Shown here in pieces: positions 11,313-24,105 of a stretch of 64,000 nucleotides of DNA. The notes under the pieces were generated by a model. That model did no database searches. It was given only the letters and a program-made list of their open reading frames with translations, and was not told the origin of the DNA. A program made the translations under genes and the position numbers. The stretch is from the NCBI GenBank assembly GCA_002749535.1, contig MZZL01000409.1, forward strand, positions 1,867,608 through 1,931,607, in the 5' to 3' direction. This DNA comes from Apophysomyces variabilis (lineage: Eukaryota > Mucoromycota > Mucoromycetes > Mucorales > Mucoraceae). Position 1 is the stretch's first letter, and every line of letters starts with the position of its first letter.

Positions 11313-13942
11313 TTAACTGGCATATTAATTTTTTAAATTCTAGATAGATAATTTCAGTATTCAATTTCCGGTCTAATGAAGTAATATACTTTTTATCAGT
11401 TGACTGATAGGTTTTAATTTGCTGTAAGGTCAATGTATTCTGTTTCCATTGCTCTCCAAAGTTTATTCTTCTCTTATTTAGTAAAGGTCTCATTTTATAT
11501 TGGCATAATCTAAAAATTTCCAGTACCTTAATAAATCTCAGAGACTAATTGTTAAACTGGAATTGCATTTGGCAAATTCTAAGAATGAGCAGACAGACCT
11601 AATTCTATTGCAAAAGTAAACATCGTCATTAGTCTAGTAATAGACTATAATTATCTTTAGCATTCCTTTAATTATGAATAACATCTATATTGTCTTTTTT
11701 TCTAGAAGTAAAACATCTTTTAAAGGAATGCGCGCGATAATTTCTCTCCTACGTACACGTCTTTTAATACGGTGCACCTAATTTTTGCCACTTTCGTTTT
11801 CATTTCATATCTATTTCTGATTGTATTTTGCCTCTAACTTTGGCTTTGATTTAACGTTTGACTGCATCTTTTATGCTTTCCACATTTTTAGATTAATGTA
11901 AGCATTGATGTTTTTATTAACAATATCAGAAGTTTGCTCGAAGTTGAAGGTTATCTGAGTATATCTGTATTTTATCTAAGCCTTTATTGATTTTTAAGGT
12001 ACCATCGCCAAATAGGATCCACTCTAAATTATTTCTTTTTATTATTGATTAGTTGAATATCATTTTATGATCTATTGAAAAGATCTTACTGCGTTTTATT
12101 CTCACTGATACGATCCTCACCTTTTCTGCGAAGAAAAACTTTAAGAAATAGGTTCAGCAAGTGGAAAATATACTGAATTAGCCGGTATGATAGTTATCTA
12201 CGTTCTGTGTCTTGACTTCGCCTTGTCTTGCTTTCTGACGCATTCACATATTCTTTGGTCAAACCTTTACATCACCGATTCTAATATATGTAATTTACAT
12301 TTTCGTCTGGCAACTGATTTATTTGATTCAATCTGAACATATGGTTCTTATCCCGAACGTATCATAACTACAGGTCAATTGACTAAGTGATTGTCTACTT
12401 CCATATGTATTTTCTTAACTAATGGATTGTGGTTCACAAGACAGAGTTATCGACAGAAGTAATATGCAAAATGTCTTGGTCATTCCTTTTGCACCGCTGG
12501 TTATTCAACAGCGATGTATTCAGACAATCATTACATTGGAGTAATGCTTTTATACATCTCGGCTGAGTAAACGGCAAGCTTGCATAGCCGCATCCTCTTA
12601 GGTAGCCAAAGGAGATAGATTTCAGATCGACATCGTAGAACGATATCAGTGCAGCTAATATATGTTTCCTTCATTGTAACAATTTGCAAGATAGCGTTAA
12701 AGAAAAAGGCTGTGACCGCAGATGGATATTGTAGAGAGCACAAGTGAAACGCATTTTGCAAGTAAGTTAAATTCAACTGTTCGTACTTGCTAGGTATGCA
12801 TCCTACAAATATTTGCTTCCAAACATGTCGTGCATTTCAATATTGCAGCATGCGATAGTTGCATATGTTGAACCGTCATCGACTTGCCGGTCAAACAAGA
12901 TAGCTAAGCCTATGGATGCATTATGTCAGTAGCTGGCTGAAGTTAAATTTTTTGTGGCTTCCCATGCTTGAGGCTTTGATAGAGACAAATTTTTGGTTTT
13001 AGATATTTGTGTATTTTAGAAGCCATTCGTGCTTTTTTCATTATATAGGTGTAAAAGCCCCTTGTAAGTTTGTCTACGCTGTTGTTAGAATTAACAACTT
13101 AGCACGCTTTCCAGCTGGCGGGCAATATATGTTGCTACCCAGATTAGAAGTGGCTAAGGGCAGTTGTCTTGTTTCAGGACAGCCAATCTATGATTTACAA
13201 CTACACCGCATGTGGGTTTCCCTACACTACAACTTTGCAACACGTACCACTTGCATATCTTCAGATGATTCAGGATTCCCGGAATTCCTCGGTTAACCTA
13301 TGGAACCTCAATCATAAGATGCGTTTTTGGCAAGTGGAGTGCACAATACATACATGGCCTCATTAGTACGGTGCAATATGTCTCGTTCGCCTAATATGTA
13401 CGTACCATAAATCAGGCTCTTGTGAAAGGGTAGAGGTGATTGCTCCAATCCCGGTTCATTCGTCTTTGCGTTTCCAGTCTGGAACGACGTTGCACGTGGG
13501 AAACTTTTTTAAGCCTTTTGCCGTGGATCTGCTTTTCCTCGTGACACAAGTCAACCCAGGCTTTTATCCTTGGTCTATCACGCATGCAGAAAAACAAAGA
13601 GTACATAGCGAAATCCATATTTTCATAGCGATGAAAGTGTATGATAATCAAAGTCTGAAGCTTTTTCCGACCTTCTGGAATCTAGTTTGTAACACATTAG
13701 GTTACATGACAGTACCTCAACTTTGGATCTTTACTTGATCTTTTAACTCCATACAATTTAAAGTTGGTGTTTGTCCTACGTTCGGCTTAGATCTTTTGTG
13801 TCTCTGATACCCTTCCTTCATTTTAGGAAATACCCTCGTACTGCGCCTACTTTTTTTTTTGATTTTATATCTGTCTTTGGCATGTGGCGTATAACTTACC
13901 AACCTCTCTTTTCCTTCTTTTCCGTTTCCTAACAAATGCAAA
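11313..13942. other. Long AT-rich spacer
   Basis: About 2.6 kb with very short frames. The first kilobase is especially T-rich. Frames at 13009-13296 and 13412-13738 overlap on both strands without motifs. I see no tRNA beyond the one at 11231 and no transposon protein. Confidence 0.45.
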
Positions 13943-15436
13943 ATGGCTCCATTATCAAAGAATCCAATATTTAATTCGAAAAGTTCAATAGCCACTCTTG
14001 CCCTTGTCACAGTCGAAGCAGTGATTATGTGCTTTCTGGAGGGGTTCATTATTATGAATCACAAAGCTCTAGTTGGTAATTGTGCATTGGATGAACATGC
14101 CGAAGGTAATGCTCATTGGGGAGGGGGGAAGCGAAGAGCAATGACTCGAACAGTTTCACAGGCGTCAGCGAGTCCGACTTGATATACCATGGACTTTTCA
14201 TTGTGAGCCAAGTCTTCCAGATCGTACTCTGTGCTGATGCGCTTTATCACCGCAACACAGGTAACTGCATACATAGGTCTTGGACGATGAATCTCACATA
14301 AAATCAAGCGCAACTCATCTCATTTATCCTGTTCGGATTGCTTGTTGTTGGTACGTAGTGCACAAAATGTTGTGGATATTTACTAATCGTTGCTTTAGTG
14401 TAAGTCTTTGATATGAAGGCAAATAAAAAGGAAGATTGCATGGTTCTCATATTACTAATACAGATACGGAGGAATCCAGCTTCAACAACACATTATTCTG
14501 GAACAAATTGGATGGTAAGGATCATCCATTTATCGATTGTTTGATTGAACGAAAGGGTAGTGGAAGCTTAGAGTTATGGCGTCCCGTTGAATCCCGGTGG
14601 TCAAGTGATGTAGTTGGCATGAATGCAGCGATTACATATTATGAGAAAGTGATGAGACCAATGGAGTACACTATCATAGCTCTCATTCCATGCTTTTTCT
14701 TTGCCCTTGCCTTTTACGGTTGGAGACTTCGTAAGGAGTTTGCATGGGACAATTATCGAAATTTCTCAGCAGATATGCGGTATGAGGATGACTTGGTTTC
14801 GTTCTTGATGATCTTATTCTTTTCCTACACAGAGTACGAGACGCGTTAATTACCACCAGTATCTTGATCACCTTTCTCAAACTTGATTTCTTCTTTATTT
14901 TCTCGTTCGGAGCACAGCTGATTCCGTCACAAAAACTGGATTACGACGAGACAGTTGTCGAGGCTATTTTGGTATTCGTCCTTGGCGCGTTAGGACTATC
15001 GCTAGCTCTAATCTCCGTGCATCGCGAGAACAAATACGCAATGCTGTTCTTTATTTTATGCGGTATACTAGCAGCTATCTATGTTATCTACCGGTTGGTG
15101 CAAATATGTGTTCCTCGAGCCTCTATGGAACAAGATCCATACCGTTTCACACGAAAGTTTTTGATATTCACCGTGGTCATCGCGCTGGTTTTAATCGTAC
15201 TAACCACTGCTACCGCTATTAAATGCCTACTGAATTGGTACAGAGGCATTTCAATTGCTCAACAAAGAGAATCAGTAAAGAAGTCCGGGGTTGCTCACGG
15301 TCTTCCAATCGATCAAGGTTCGGCAGATGGATTTGAATTAAATCACCGTACAGATGTCGATAAAACGTTATTGGACGACGAAGAATCAAGATACCATTAC
15401 CGCGGCGGTCGGGAAGACGCATTCAACATTGAATAG
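13943..15436 (+). CDS. UPF0658-type Golgi membrane protein
   Basis: Seven exons, including one of a single base, give a 392-aa frame: 13943-14105, 14162-14260, 14309-14350, 14399, 14464-14514, 14561-14779, 14833-15436. Several hydrophobic helices can be seen (for example [78 protein letters not shown]), with a conserved-looking loop [17 protein letters not shown]. The C-terminal tail is acidic and probably cytosolic. The sequence resembles the uncharacterised fungal family UPF0658, reported as Golgi membrane proteins; the function is unknown. The frame only closes across introns 14351-14398 and 14400-14463 if base 14399 is retained, or if an alternative donor at 14355 is used. Confidence 0.82.
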
Positions 15437-15936
15437 CATACCAAACTGTATCTCTCTCTTTCTCTCTTTCTCACACACACACGCACACATATATACATAT
15501 CTAATTTATGCATTTAATCAAGTCAAATAATAAACAACATCATCCAAAAAGTCCATATCATCCGTCCTGATGGCCTGGTATAGATATTCTTCACAGCATT
15601 TTGCCTCAATTTTGTGATAATTAGTATACTGTCAGTGCTTTTCAACTATAAGGAGCTCTAGGAATATTTTGGGATCTACAAAATAGAATATACGGTTAGT
15701 TGAGAGCACGACATACAAAAGAGTAATTTACTTAGACCTACAGTACGTAACCGCAGAGAGACTGCGCTATTCATGACATCCAATCAAGATGTTGCAAGAA
15801 GGATAGAGACAAAACTTGTCATCTTGTTCAACCAATCAAAGAAGAATAGACCCTGTGATCATCTGGCAGTCCCCCAATTGTACATTATTTATGGTTGCAC
15901 TCGTCAACGTTTCCATGGATTGGTATCTTTATCAAT
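15437..15936. repeat. Spacer with TC and CA microsatellites
   Basis: Immediately after the UPF0658 stop there is a (TC)n/(CA)n tract at about 15451-15500, then AT-rich sequence with AATAAA. No convincing gene. Confidence 0.6.
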
Positions 15937-16491
15937 ATGCGTCAAGCCGGAGCCGACAAAAGACGTGATTCTCAACGAAGCATAATGCAACAATGGCTGG
16001 AAAACGTGCTAGATTCGTCCACATTATCGGCGTTATCAACGGGTACCAAAAGCATTGCGTATTCTATTCGACCAATTACTTCCGGTTCATCCCTTGGTCA
16101 ACTACGGAAGCACACCTATACACCTAGTGTCATATTGTCTCCTCGTAGCCCAGCGGTTATTAAGAAAAAGAAGGCCAACATTCATATAAGAAAACACCGT
16201 CAGAATGCCCAAGTCAACAACTTTCAATGGGAAACAAAGTGGCAAAAGTGCATACGGGTAATGTTACAAAGGAAGTCTTTAAAAGTATGTTTAAAGGCGT
16301 TGAAGACAAAGAATGGTCGGTTACGACAACGATTATCTGTTTTGGAAAGCGAGAGGAACGCAGCCAAAGCCAAAGAAAGACGAGATCAGGCACGGGTGAT
16401 TGCTTTGGAAGCTGAGTTAGCTAGACTTACTCAAAGCGTATCAGCGGACGTTCATAGAACGTGCGACGATCAAAGACATGACTTGCCCTGA
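15937..16491 (+). CDS. Hypothetical basic coiled-coil protein
   Basis: A frame of about 184 codons starts with ATG at 15937 (MRQAGADKRRD) and is in phase with a further upstream ATG at 15895. The middle is Lys/Arg-rich. The last 70 residues form a heptad pattern (LRQRLSVLESERNAAKAKERRDQARVIALEAELARL split over several turns) typical of a coiled coil. I do not recognise a family. Its base composition is more coding-like than the flanks, but no intron structure or homologue supports it. It could be the last exon of a longer gene. Confidence 0.4.
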   Translation: MRQAGADKRRDSQRSIMQQWLENVLDSSTLSALSTGTKSIAYSIRPITSGSSLGQLRKHTYTPSVILSPRSPAVIKKKKANIHIRKHRQNAQVNNFQWETKWQKCIRVMLQRKSLKVCLKALKTKNGRLRQRLSVLESERNAAKAKERRDQARVIALEAELARLTQSVSADVHRTCDDQRHDLP

Positions 16492-17060
16492 AGAAAGGGG
16501 TCTGTTGCTGTCATACAAAAGAATCTTAGGAGCTTCCAGTCTGAATTGAAAGGAAATCGATTATCACCATACTCCTCTTATTCTCTGTTTATATACCTCT
16601 TTTCCGCTCCTATTGTACTTAACATGCCCCTTTCTGATAGTTTTTTTGTACCCTTTTCACGTCATATTGTGGATAATAATGAAACAGGTCCCGATCCACT
16701 TATCAACAGGACCTTTAACATTAATGCACATAAGCCCACCGCGTACACAGCAGCTACTTCCGTTGCGGCGCCAGTCACGCCAAAGAATCTTCTAAATGAA
16801 AAGCGCAAAACCCTGCTGGATTTACTGTGTTTTTCCTGTTTGTCTGCGTGTTTCTATTTTTTTTTGCGGAATCCAAAAAATGCTTATTGCATGATTGGAT
16901 GAAAAATATTTGCGGTCAGACTACCCTTCTTTGCGTACAGTCGTGTCCATGTTCACCATTTACTGAGATAGTTTATTTCAAACCACAGCAAGACGAGTTT
17001 ATTTAAAGAAGTGGTTCTCTATTTTTTGCATCTAACGAAAAAGCCTTCAAAGTGTCTGAT
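16492..17060. other. Spacer between the coiled-coil frame and a transposase fragment
   Basis: A frame at 16546-16902 (+) ends in hydrophobic sequence and has no recognisable motif. AT-rich remainder. Confidence 0.35.
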
Positions 17061-17363
17061 TCATCCTTGACGGTCTGAGCGCTTTACTTTTCGCGCTGCT
17101 TGAACAATACGCTCTTGAAGGTTATCGTCTACTCGTAAGGGCTTCTTTCTCATCCCAGCCTTCACTTTGGCCCAAAACTCTTTTATTGGGTTAAGAAAGG
17201 GAGAGTAGAGAGGATAGAGACATTTGTATCCTCTTTCTTCGACCAACTGCTTAACTTTGACTGGTGTATGGATGGGCGCATTATCCATGACAAGATAATA
17301 ACCGTTCATTCCGTGGCAATTCAATCTTTTGTGATTGCCTAATAGACAAAGTTTAAGATACAA
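17061..17363 (-). pseudogene. Fragment of a Tc1/mariner (IS630-type) DDE transposase
   Basis: The translated minus strand contains GYYLVMDNAPIHTP, the signature around the second catalytic aspartate, and YSPFLNPIKEFWAKVK, the region of the third acidic residue (E in place of the usual NPIE context). This is the C-terminal half of the DDE domain of the superfamily that is abundant in Mucorales. No N-terminal HTH and no first catalytic Asp follow upstream in frame; the sequence from 17370 to 17760 has lost recognisable similarity. It is a truncated, inactive copy. Confidence 0.85.
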
Positions 17364-17799
17364 TAGAAGAAAAGGAGAACATAACTACATTCAGGGAAAA
17401 TAAAAGTGGAATGTAAAGCAATACAATTGAGAAGAACCGGAACTGGGGTACATTGCCCTGACAGCTTCTGATGCCATAACTGACAGAAACGGATATGATA
17501 GCATCAACGTCGTATAGAGACGAACAAAGAGGGTTTATTTCCTCTACAGATGTTCCATTATGTTCAAGACCTTCTATCAGACTGAGTCCATTTTTACTCT
17601 TAGGAGAATTGTTGTCATCCATGAGACATCCATCGATTTCTTATCCATGACTGTGATTTTTGGTTTCAGTGACCCGAGCAATATAAAACGCGAAGGGACA
17701 ACATCTTTTCAATTCTTTGGCTCTGTTATCCAAAACATCCCCGGTATGTACTTCACATTGATTATATGTACAGAATGAGGGAGCAGGGGGGAGAAGGGA
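17364..17799. other. Degenerate sequence between two transposon remnants
   Basis: Short frames on both strands and no recognisable protein. Probably decayed transposon sequence, given the transposase fragment on the left and LINE-type ORF1 on the right. Confidence 0.4.
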
Positions 17800-18799
17800 A
17801 GGAAGTTATGGACAACTGTCGGGCTTGAGGATATGTATCATGTCTGTGATTGTTAACCAGCCATGAGACACGAAGAGCTGGGCCACAACGCGTTTCACGT
17901 TGTCTTGTAGGGTGGCAATGGCGCGAAGGTAACGGTTTCTCTGGCAATGGATGGCGATCTTCTGTCGATTTTTGGGAGGGAGCTAGGAGTAGGCGGGATC
18001 TCTGAGGTGCGTAGGATCGATAGGATCAAAGTTTGGTAGGCGAGAAATGTTGGCTTCTTGTAGTCTGCTTGTGAGTTCAGGAAGATAGCGGTCGTGAATG
18101 AGAAGACCGATGACATGGCGAGCAGGGAAAGCAAGGTCAAGTACACGAGCACTGTGGATAACAATCGTGCGTAGGTATTGGCGGATTTGGGGGCGTGGCA
18201 ATCGCTTTTTGCACGGTATATACACGTACTGAAAGTGCGATGAAGTACTTTTCTGGCGCTTGGAAAAACTGGCTGGCAAGAAGGGCAGGCTTAGTGGCAA
18301 ACTTTAGTTCTGGCGGAGTTGATGTCCGCTGAGAGGGAGCAGGTGGCGATAACGAATATTCACTGGGTTGTGGGGCAGAAGCAGCATCTTCTTTGGGAGA
18401 TGTGGGAGGTGTTTGAGCTGGTGGTGTGGGCTTTGGCTTGACTATTGTCTTTGGCCATGAGGAAACGGTCGGGATGGGACGTGGCGCGGGTTTCACTGCT
18501 GCTACTTGTGTAGGCACTGGGCGGGATTGACTAGGCTGTGTGGAGATGGGAGCGATCGACTCTGTAAATATCGAGTGAGTAGAGAGGCGTGGTTTGTATG
18601 GACACGGGGAGGGGCGGCTTTTGAGTTCCTTGACACGGGCTGTAAGGGCTTCGACTTGTTTTTGTTGATGGGCAAATGCTTTTTTATAGAATTCGCGGTC
18701 TACTTGGGCCTTGCGTAGCTGTTCTCGAAGCTTTTCGGCCTCTGTGGGCGGTGGTACTCTGAAGATCCAGGCTGGGACCTTGGGGTCTGGCTCAGGCAT
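17800..18799 (-). pseudogene. ORF1-like (gag-like) gene of a non-LTR retrotransposon, frameshifted
   Basis: The first frame (18799-18137) begins MPEPDPKVPAWIFRVPPPTEAEKLREQ (written here in part), has a short coiled coil, and then a long Pro/Ser/Thr-rich linker. The homologous reading then moves to two other frames (18300-17983 and 18164-17895): FPARHVIGLLIHDRYLPEL, a region about FDPIDPTHLRDP, and finally LFVSHGWLTITDMIHILKPD. The order matches ORF1 proteins I associate with Mucorales LINE-like elements. At least two frameshifts break it. No reverse transcriptase was found downstream on the minus strand. The assignment to LINE ORF1 is from pattern memory and moderately sure. Confidence 0.6.
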
Positions 18800-18899
18800 G
18801 CGAGCATGCTAACGGTTGTTGCTCTTACGACTCATGGCTTGCTTTCTTGCGTAACGACACAAGACGCGGAAGAGGGACGTAGCGTAAAAAATTGTTCAA

Positions 18900-21800
18900 T
18901 AAACAGTATTCGCTGATCGTAAGAGCGACAAGAGTGCGGCATATTCGACAAATGCAAATCAAACCCCGCTCAACGCCATTGAAAGGCTAAAGAGGAAGCA
19001 ACGGGTTGCTGCAGCAAATAACCAAAATAGTGAGATTCTAATAGAGGCAGTGCTAAATGTCAGATACCTGAACTCTGTTTGTTTTCCTTTTTCTCTTTTT
19101 CTTCTTCTTTCGCAGTGTCATTCCTTTCCACGTCCTTCTCCTCATCGTCGTCATCAGTTTCTTCTGTATCTTCTTTCAGCCACTCTGTGTGCCGTGCCTC
19201 ACTCTGGTATGACAAGAATTTTACCAATCTTACAACCCGCAAACCCTGCGGAGTATATCATATTGCGCAAATCTTTGACGAAGTAAGCAAATACCTATAC
19301 GAAAAGAATACAAGAAGACCAGACTCTATTTAACCAAATTTGATTTCTTTTTTTTTGCTTAAAGATTCCAGAACAAGGTTAAACATCGTCATAGCATCCT
19401 CAAGCAACAACTGCTTCCGTGGTTAAGAAACTCACCCCCGATCGTGCCAAAGTTCGATTTCGCTGAGCTACTTTCCGGACATGGTCAGGGTAAAAAGTTT
19501 CAAGCACCAGCGGAACAGTCGCTCTCAGGAAAAGAACAAAAAAATCTTCAGGCTGGCCGGTCCATCCTATTACGATGGTGCGTCATTGTTTGTAGTGCAT
19601 GAAAGTATAAAAAAAACCTAACTGAAGTGCGACTCAGGTGGAGTGTACTACTTGGTAACATGCAGTACATCAATTACACAGAGAAAAACATTTATTACGA
19701 AAGCATCCTGGAAATAATATCGCGGTATTTCTGATATAGCCTTATCAACGTCGTGTACATTAACAATGTTAAACCTTTCTGATAGGCAAGAGTTTATCGA
19801 ATATGGTGAGCAAACCGGCCCTTGAACTCGAACTGAAAGCCATCCTTTTATCTTTCCAAACAACAGATTATGCTGCTCCCTCCAATTTTAATGAATGGGT
19901 ACCAAACACGAAGAATGACTGCTCTCTTCAGGAGGATTACCGCAACTTGTTAATGGCGACACTAAAATATGCAATTGACCAGTTGAACCAAAAGGCGATC
20001 TATTCCAATATGATCTCATTTTGTGCCAAGGTTCTTGGTAGGCAAATGTATCCCCCGGAAACAAAATATCTTATAGGATTGCTTGCAATATAGCTTTGTG
20101 CTTTTTCAAAATACCTGGTTTGGCTTCAGCATTGCTTCAGGTTTTGTCCGTGAAACCAAGTACGCTAAAACGTCTGCGAGCGGAAATGGGTACTTTGGAC
20201 AAGTAAGTCCGTAACGATAACGGAAAAAGAAAACTCCAGCTGTTATATACCTTTTTTAGTTTCAACAACTATAATACTCAGCTGCAGGCAGCCTTTCCAG
20301 CACATTTACATGCCATCATGGCATTGGATGGTCGTGCATATCAAATGTATTTTAGGACTTTGCGTAGGTCTTCAGAATGTCCCGTGGAACTGACAGGAAA
20401 CTGGGTCCGAAGGTCTGGAATAGTGAATACTTAGCGTTTACTGAAAACCTTATCTTAGATGGCAGAGTGATGACAGTGAACTCTTTTACGCATTTTATCG
20501 GCATTATCATACAACATTAAAGTTACATGTCATTATAACTTTTCCGACCATCAATCAACAAAATCTTCATCAGCGCAACTCTGTCCTGGCATCATCACCT
20601 GGTTATACGTACTTTGCTGCATACTTTTTAGGAAAGATCGATTCTCTGCTGAGCAGAGACATCCGTTCAGTGACTACCGTACAACAGTGCAGTCTAGAGT
20701 CTGGTCTGTTGCCTTATAATGGAGAAAAGCAGTATTTGAGATGCAGCAGCTTTTCGGTCGACAACGATAGGCAGCCTCGAAATTCTTCTTTAGTCATTCA
20801 AGGTATCCGGCCATCTCAAAGTACACCAGCGGAACGAATAGCACTTCGCTGCGAAAAATCAGAGGAAGCTAGTCAAACCGTCGTATCCTCAACGCAGAAA
20901 GATAACAGCCCTATTTCATTTAATATGAGGCAGCCATCAATTGACGCCTACCTACTGCAACGCTCCGGTAAACCACGTCCACTTGAAATGGCAACAAAAA
21001 GATTTGCGGAATGCATGACATGGTGCGTTACCATGACTGAACTCTCTGGACTTTATCATGATATGATAAATGTATGGTTACGGGCGGCAATCAAAAGAAC
21101 AAATATGAACGCTGTCGAAAGCGTATTCAGTGAGCATCTTAAGGATTGAGTTGGACATCTACTGATGAAAAACTAGGTCTCCTTGATTTTATTGAAGCTA
21201 CCATATTTGAAATCCAAAGGTTCGGTTGCTGGATGATTAAATGGAGGGGGGAAATTAATCACTAAGTTCTGACCAGGTTACACTGCAATTCAAGCCATCC
21301 ACCAATTGATCTTCCATTTTTATTGCATACTCTTCATATGCTACTTGCACGATCGGACCATACCATCACATTGTTGCGTGCTATTGCATTTATCTATGTT
21401 CACTTTTCATTTCTTACACCCCATGCTGCGTTGCTGGATCATCTGTGCAACCGTATTTTATTAGATCCTTTAGTATTTGAACGTATTTTTCTTCACTGGG
21501 GACGAAGCGTTCGGTCCTTCTTTTTACGATGTCTTATATGGAGGGTCGGTCGTGTTTGGTCTTCAATGAGTGTACGCTGGAGTTGTGAGGCGGAAAACAT
21601 GGTCAAGACGATGACAGGCCATAAGTCCATGTGCGACGGCGCAAAATGTTGGAAGGCTTGGTACAGCAAAGACGAAGAATTGAACGAAACAGGTAGATGC
21701 GTATACACATTCCAACTTACTTAAACCGCTTTAGAAGTAATGTTATATAGAAGATGCACTCTGTAAGTCAGTATACCAATCTTTAACTTGTCTAATGTAA

Positions 21801-22722
21801 GCTGTATTATTGCAGGGAGGTTCATATCGTTTTCGAATCTCTACTTTCCTCGTTTCACCAACAGCATGTACACCTTCAACAGCTGCTAATGGACACTGAC
21901 ATGCGTGAACGTTTTCATATTGTATCAAGTTTGTCTTCAAGCAATGTTGAAAGCCCACAGCTACCACCTTGTGATTCACGCCTAGCCGTTTCTTTGCAAT
22001 CCGATTCTTCAGCCTCAGAGAAGACGAGAACGACCACAGAAGAGTCAAAACCGCAGCTAAATAAAACACGGACGCTGCTGTTTAGAAAAAGACAGCTTTT
22101 TATGCATTCGCGAAGTGGTAAAGAAAAACTTCTGAAACTCTTTTCATCAAGCAGCAGTCAACAAATGCCTGAACAGATTGACAACGTATCTGACTCTGGA
22201 AACACATGCCATGAATTTTACACTGTTCCGAGTGTATATGCATCTTCTACCATGCAACAAACAATGAATGCTAGTGCTGCCCCCAGTACGCAACACGAAG
22301 ATATACGTTACAACTCCGGGAAGCCTACACTGAACGAGGAATTTGAACATGGGTCCAAAAGCTTTGAACGCCAAAGTAGCTGTCCTTCCCCTTGTTCAAT
22401 CTGTACGCCATCATCTTCCGGTGCATCCAGCCTGAGCAGCGCCAGTTCTCTTACCACTTTGGATCATGAACCTGTGGAATGCAAACACCATGTATGGGAC
22501 AAGCATACTCTTCCAGTAACTATGGCGGCAAGAAATTGGCGATATTCTCCAGCAAACCACGTTTATGCTACTAAAGTCCTTTCAGAGATGAAGACGATCA
22601 TGCACGAATACTGCGTGTGGCTCGAAAAGGTCCATAACTTCAAGTCAGAGTCCGCTGCTACACTTGTGCCAAGGTTATCACTTGAATGGCCTAAAACCTG
22701 GACTTGTACTCAGTCGCAATGA
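18900..22722 (+). CDS. DUF1765-like fungal protein
   Basis: About twelve exons can be stitched together. Recognisable pieces in order: RSILLRWWSVLLGNMQYINYTEKNIYYESILEIISRQEFIEYG (split by introns near 19580-19638 and 19728-19793), NLLMATLKYAIDQLNQKAIY, FPAHLHAIMALDGRAYQMYFRTL, GNWVRRWQSDDSELFYAFYRHYH, and RAIAFIYVHFSFL with FERIFLHWGRSVRSFFLRCLIWRV. The C-terminal exon (from about 21815) is Ser/Thr-rich and ends at 22722. The order and motifs match fungal DUF1765 proteins, whose function is unknown. The 5' end is uncertain. An exon reading LNAIERLKRKQRVAAANN lies at 18950-19050, but no ATG in phase was found and a retroelement begins only about 100 bp upstream. Introns at about 21123-21170, 21222-21275 and 21662-21814 were needed to keep frame. 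Confidence 0.7.
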
Positions 22723-22879
22723 TTCAGTGTAATTCTTATAGATATTACTCTCTTCATGTCAACCTGCAATCGTAAAAAAAAATTCGCCATGTGAAACACC
22801 AAATACAAATTTTTTGATTTCTGCTCTTTTTCTCTCGACGTGAATCTCTTATATTGTGAGTGTTTTGAAGCAGCCTGCC

Positions 22880-24105
22880 ATGAATGACTCGGATGAATCA
22901 GATGAAATACCGGACTTCTCTGTTTTGTTAAACAAAACCTGGTAATAAACTACTATTTTGCTTAGCATGAGCCATCTGACATGATGTAGCCGGAAAGGCA
23001 AACTCACGCGTGGTGTGAAAGATTTCGAACCGCATCCTTCACCAACTCAAGATACAGCCGTAGCAAATGCTCGAAATGCTTTGTTTCAAGTGATTGGAGA
23101 GGAAAAAAAGCCAAACAAGAAGAGCACGAGCGCAGGAATTTTCCACTCAAGCACGGGTTTGACCACTATTATACAAAATAAAGGCACACATCTTCACACG
23201 ATGGGCCATACGCAGAACGGCAAAATAATGTTATATCCAGAAGAAGCGGCTTGGCTGTTAAGTCGGTCCGCACTTATCGCTACCGATGTACACAACACTC
23301 CTTGTTCAATGACAGCTTACTATCAATTCATGTTTGCACGAGGTGATGGCTGGATTACATATGAAAAGTATCAAGTAAGATGATTGCCGTCTTCTCATAT
23401 CTATTCATACGCTCACTATTGAAGGTGTATGCGTACCTGAAAAGGTTGGGTTACATTGTCCTGCGATCCAGACCAAGCGATCCAGTCAGAAGTACATACC
23501 TAGAAGAAATAGGCCAAAAATGCTGGCAATTTTGGCTTACATTAACTAGAGTGATTCTTTCTGTTTGGGAATCGATCGGTAGTTGGAAATCTACAAGACC
23601 AGTCGTTTGCAATTACCAGTGTGGTAGTTATAGTAAGTTGAATCATCGGACGGTTTTTTAGACCGAGTGATCATCAGATTCCCTCTATTCTACATTACAG
23701 ATTATTCCATGCGGTCCTGGTTATAAGCCGTTTCAAAGTGTGCAAATGCCACATTCGTTTAGCTGGGACGTCTACAAACCAAATCCTCGATGGAAAAAGC
23801 GCGAGCCGGGTATACCAGATTTTAGAATAACTGTGCATTCGTGAGTCTCGAGATAGAATATCCATCGTGAGAGTTAACATAACTTGGGCAGCATACAGGA
23901 TATGCCACCTTCCTTAACAGAATACAGCCAACTGTCCGATCAGGTAGTTCCAACGTGTTCTGGGAAGCAACCGAGTATCCGACATACAAAATATGGCGGT
24001 CAATGTTCGTTTCTAGTTGCGCTTGTAGACGACGTGGAGGGTGTTACATTCTTGCGCGTCGCTAAAGATGGTTTGGCAGACATTAGCACTGGTGATATAG
24101 TGTAG
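22880..24105 (+). CDS. SEN54: tRNA-splicing endonuclease subunit Sen54
   Basis: Five exons (22880-22941, 22990-23374, 23425-23632, 23678-23840, 23892-24105) give 343 aa. The N-terminal part has RKGKLTRGVKDFEPH and LYPEEAAWLLSRSALIA, followed by the hallmark YEKYQ-VYAYLKRLGYIVLR across an intron. The C-terminal part has SWDVYKPNPRWKKREPGIPDFRITVH. These are typical of Sen54, a structural subunit of the heterotetrameric enzyme that cuts introns out of pre-tRNAs. It belongs beside the catalytic Sen2 and Sen34 subunits, which are not in this window. The third intron acceptor at 23677 was chosen over one at 23700, because only the former keeps the frame (NSLYSTLQIIPCGPGY). Confidence 0.92.
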
